From contig WRCI01000067.1 of NCBI GenBank assembly GCA_009784145.1, forward strand, positions 1-8,182: a stretch of 8,182 nt of DNA, given 5' to 3'. Both the position numbers and the translations under genes were made by a program. How positions within the stretch are numbered: the first letter of the stretch is position 1; every line of letters starts with the position of its first letter. Below, piece by piece: positions 7,401 to 8,182 of this stretch. The DNA comes from Methanobrevibacter sp. GTDB taxonomy: Archaea > Methanobacteriota > Methanobacteria > Methanobacteriales > Methanobacteriaceae. The notes beneath the pieces are model-generated. The model did no database searches, was not told the origin of the DNA, and saw only the letters and a list, made by a program, of their open reading frames with translations.

Positions 7401-7658
7401 ATTCAGATTTTGAAGGTTATTATAATCTCCTGCATTTAAAACTATTTTATTGTCTGTTTCAATATCCTTATCAATGAAATTTTGAATATCACTATTAGTA
7501 GTAGAATTACTATCAAAATTCAATGCACTAACTCCAGAAATTAATGTAAAAAACATTATTCCAAAGAGGACTGCAATCATTGAAGGTTTTAAGATGGTTT
7601 TATTAATGTTTGAACTTTTAGTCTCCAATTTTTCAGCTATTTCGACATAATTTTTCAT
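4440..7658 (-). CDS. Secreted Asn-rich parallel beta-helix adhesin-like protein
   Basis: This 1072-residue surface protein resembles Methanobrevibacter adhesin-like proteins. Residues 1-26 are polar; 27-45 form a signal-peptide core (MIAVLFGIMFFTLISGVSA) with likely cleavage after it. About 83-830 are right-handed beta-helix rungs of 22-26 residues with a hydrophobic strand, an NNNITG-type turn and a SNNTI turn, about 28 rungs in all. A NFDYNWWG motif (852-859) ends the helix and leads to a compact domain (about 875-965) like those following beta-helices in these proteins. Next come an acidic Asp/Asn/Ser linker (about 968-1045) with KEDNTIDN twice, then MKSTGVPI (1047-1054), a hydrophobic helix (about 1053-1067) and a basic HRRNY end. 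The tail suggests membrane anchoring or enzymatic sorting to the wall. I count about 45 N-x-S/T sequons. The ATG at 7658 has only a weak AGGA at 7670-7673; M27 is an alternative start without a ribosome site. Ligand and partners are unknown. Confidence 0.9.
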   Translation of the reverse strand: MKNYVEIAEKLETKSSNINKTILKPSMIAVLFGIMFFTLISGVSALNFDSNSTTNSDIQNFIDKDIETDNKIVLNAGDYNNLQNLNITRSVIISSNGQVNIKGNGGTLFNIIAKNVSIINLNISGYQTAIKSNNGKISITGNNITTSGISVNFTGSNLTDILLENNNVISSINSNLYGAVYFNAPTGSNINVSLINNNITVTSSYNSNGVRFDTSYSNNTISLTNNKITGTMWSGVVVSAQYSNNNIILKNNNITGTLNKGVFIATPNSNNTVVITDNNITGAQNYVGSRTDSYAIHMSAPRSTSNLTLTNNNLISASGTTSSGIGVMYGGGNSNSTVIFTNNNITGTNGNGIHIDTYGDYIDINLTLTNNNIIGKPSSGAYLEFTNGISNINLTNNNITGWGSSVFILTYNGNTHLTLKNNNMIAEDLGGHGIFMDSYNSNNTITLTSNNISGISLSNAVFFNVYNSNNTITFTNNNIIKSEYGLILYGYNKGNNIITFKDNNIKVTNYGIYMEIYSSNNTITFTNNNITGENGHSISLDVSNSNNNITFDGDNIKGEWYGVDLDASNSNNNIIFKNTNIIGLLQGISLSTSYSNNTITFTNNNITGENRHSISLDVPNSNNNITFYGNNIKGEWYAVNLDAKNSNNNIIFDGDNIKGEWYGVNLDASNSNNNIIFKNTNIIGLLRGISLTTPYSNNTLTFTNNNITGNWSGINLITYGDKNTITFTNNNITGEGDGVSLNVYGINNNISFVGNNINGNNYAIAINSWYAFNGLYLLNNTITSNNIGLLFALNGGTVLSDVLVKGNTIIGTNVAIMFTENPNFVNVTINYNRILAKTGLNYTGISNDNGSNFDYNWWGINDIIDKILDFKTNNHYILNFSNFTSLDNVFVGDKLNFALLVLNTTLTNDHVENLPYFVINGTFNGLIFESSRDDFFIYQFTVLNNGSQFADATLDEQYVSLLFDAFISDVEVENPDSEIDINESVNDDTDNDSNIDDSNKDIDSSLKEAIESTGHNKKEDNTIDNKEDNTIDNITRPDETLNAHGSMKSTGVPITILLILVILSLVVHRRNY
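4560..4607. repeat. 24-bp tandem repeat in the adhesin linker
   Basis: Copies at 4560-4583 and 4584-4607 differ at only a few bases and encode KEDNTIDN twice in the acidic spacer before the C-terminal anchor. The length is a multiple of three, so copy-number change would alter stalk length without breaking the frame. Confidence 0.8.
5565..6095. repeat. Super-repeat of beta-helix rungs (228 bp and 303 bp copies)
   Basis: Two adjacent high-identity blocks lie inside the adhesin gene: 5868-6095 (residues 522-597, three rungs of 26, 25 and 25) and 5565-5867 (residues 598-698, four rungs). They share the rung order ENxHSISLDV, then KGEWY, then KNTNIIGLL. The second block has one extra KGEWY rung. 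Shared DNA words are offset by 228 bp on one side of the insertion and 303 bp on the other, confirming that the difference is one 75-bp rung. Sequence beyond 5565 starts a third block but diverges after NNNITG. Confidence 0.9.
5640..5789. repeat. 75-bp single-rung tandem duplication
   Basis: The rung at 5715-5789 (NITFYGNNIKGEWYAVNLDA, residues 624 onward) and the one at 5640-5714 (NIIFDGDNIKGEWYGVNLDA, 649 onward) are adjacent near-copies with an exact 75-bp offset. This is the extra rung that distinguishes the 303-bp block from the 228-bp block, so it is probably the youngest duplication in the gene. Confidence 0.85.
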
Positions 7659-7737
7659 GTTTTATCGAATCCTATAATTTATTTCTAAAAAATATCTTTT
7701 TGGGATGGTATAATGATTTTTTTTTACTTAATTTCAA

Positions 7738-7745
7738 ATATAAAG
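7738..7745 (-). promoter_or_regulatory. Candidate TATA box of the adhesin gene
   Basis: On the minus strand this reads TTTATATT preceded by AAAGC, a reasonable archaeal TATA box with a purine-rich BRE-like flank. It lies about 80 bases before the ATG, which would give a leader of roughly 50 bases. That leader contains an A9 run (7717-7725 as T on the plus strand). Confidence 0.4.
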
Positions 7746-8033
7746 CTTTATTATGATTTTTTGACTGAATGTTTTTTTTAGTTATGATTCAAAAAGTATC
7801 ATATCAATTTTATTGAAATTTTTAAAATTAAATAATACACATCCCGAAATATAGGATATAATTTTCATTATATATAGGTTTTATCTAAAACGAATATTCA
7901 TGTTTTTTTATAGAATGGTCAATCAATAATAATTATATTAAAAAAATTAAATAATAATTAAGTATATAATATAAAACTAATTTTTAGTACTGAATTTTCT
8001 AGTTATTTTACAATATAAATTGATAATTTTCAT
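7746..8033. other. Gene-free AT-rich region upstream of the adhesin
   Basis: I find no ORF with coding character on either strand. The sequence is highly AT-rich with scattered TATA-like words (for example around 7868-7877 on the plus strand) and an 8-bp palindrome GAATATTC at 7892-7899. Nothing here resembles a tRNA, a repeat array or a gene remnant. Confidence 0.5.
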
Positions 8034-8046
8034 ACCAAAAATTGGT
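8034..8046. promoter_or_regulatory. Operator-like palindrome next to a TATA box
   Basis: ACCAAAAATTGGT has 5-bp arms ACCAA and TTGGT around an AAA centre. It lies six bases from a TATA-like element at 8053-8063, on the downstream side for minus-strand transcription, where a bound repressor would block initiation. No regulator gene is in the window to pair it with. Confidence 0.35.
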
Positions 8047-8052
8047 GCTACA

Positions 8053-8063
8053 CTATATAAAAA
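8053..8063 (-). promoter_or_regulatory. TATA-like element at the edge of the 9-bp array
   Basis: The minus strand reads ATTTTTATATAG, close to the archaeal TTTATATA consensus. The plus-strand reading CTATATAAAAAT is also acceptable, so direction is uncertain. Read on the minus strand it would be a distal start about 390 bases before the adhesin ATG, or the promoter of a short non-coding RNA. The 9-bp array abuts it on its upstream side. Confidence 0.4.
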
Positions 8064-8182
8064 TAAATTAAATAAATTAAATAAATAGAATAAATAGAAT
8101 AAATAGAATAAATAGAATAAATAGAATAAATAGAATAAATAGAATAAATAGAATAAATAGAATAAATAGAATAAATAGAATA
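8062..8182. repeat. 9-bp tandem array running off the right edge
   Basis: Two copies of AATAAATTA (8062-8079) are followed by eleven perfect copies of AATAAATAG (8080-8178) and a partial copy cut by the window end, so the total length is unknown. The identity of the AATAAATAG copies suggests active slippage or strong homogenisation. The unit is a multiple of three: one plus-strand frame (ATA AAT AGA) and all three minus-strand frames are stop-free, so a coding role in a neighbouring gene cannot be excluded, but I see no start or gene context. Confidence 0.92.

Noticed and set aside
4440..7658. Horizontal origin or phage tail-fibre identity for the beta-helix protein
   Set aside because: The signal peptide, WWG-type helix end, TG-x-P tail and base composition all match the methanogen adhesin-like class, and no phage or integration genes are nearby.
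7659..8061. Small gene or non-coding RNA gene upstream of the adhesin
   Set aside because: Only short ORFs of AT-rich composition with no coding character are present, and no conserved RNA fold is apparent by eye.
8062..8182. CRISPR array at the right end
   Set aside because: The 9-bp units are directly adjacent with no spacers, which is a simple tandem array and not a CRISPR.

Overview
The window looks like chromosomal DNA from a very AT-rich methanogenic archaeon of the Methanobacteriales, most likely Methanobrevibacter or a close relative. Three things point there: an archaeal-type UbiD decarboxylase, a large Asn-rich parallel beta-helix 'adhesin-like' protein with a C-terminal TG-x-P plus membrane-helix tail, and extremely AT-rich gaps containing T-tracts and TATA-like boxes. 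The genus is inferred from protein style and composition only.

Layout. Positions 1-1183 (+) hold the 3' part of a UbiD-family decarboxylase, cut by the left edge. It converges on a minus-strand block that fills the rest of the window. In transcription order (right to left) that block is: a 1072-residue secreted beta-helix adhesin-like protein (7658-4440) closed by a strong hairpin/T-tract terminator (4370-4422); a 455-bp AT-rich gap with promoter-like and inverted-repeat elements; rfbC (3984-3430, TTG start); a spacer made of 21-bp tandem repeats; rfbB (3311-2289); and a tandem-DUF4389 membrane protein (2160-1399). The right end (7659-8182) has no recognisable gene. It holds promoter-like elements and a 9-bp tandem array that runs off the edge.

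How the parts may work together. RfbB and RfbC are consecutive steps of dTDP-sugar (dTDP-L-rhamnose type) synthesis, so they supply activated sugar for cell-surface glycans. The upstream adhesin-like protein carries about 45 N-x-S/T sequons spaced regularly along its helix, so it is a plausible acceptor for surface glycosylation. That functional link is an inference. The UbiD enzyme is probably unrelated to the surface genes and is a candidate for the anhydromevalonate-phosphate decarboxylase of archaeal isoprenoid synthesis.

The most striking feature is repetition at several scales: 25-residue rungs nested in 76- and 101-residue super-repeats inside the adhesin, and a different short tandem repeat in every intergenic gap (20, 22-24, 21, 18 and 9 bp). 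I see no CRISPR array, transposase, tRNA or rRNA.
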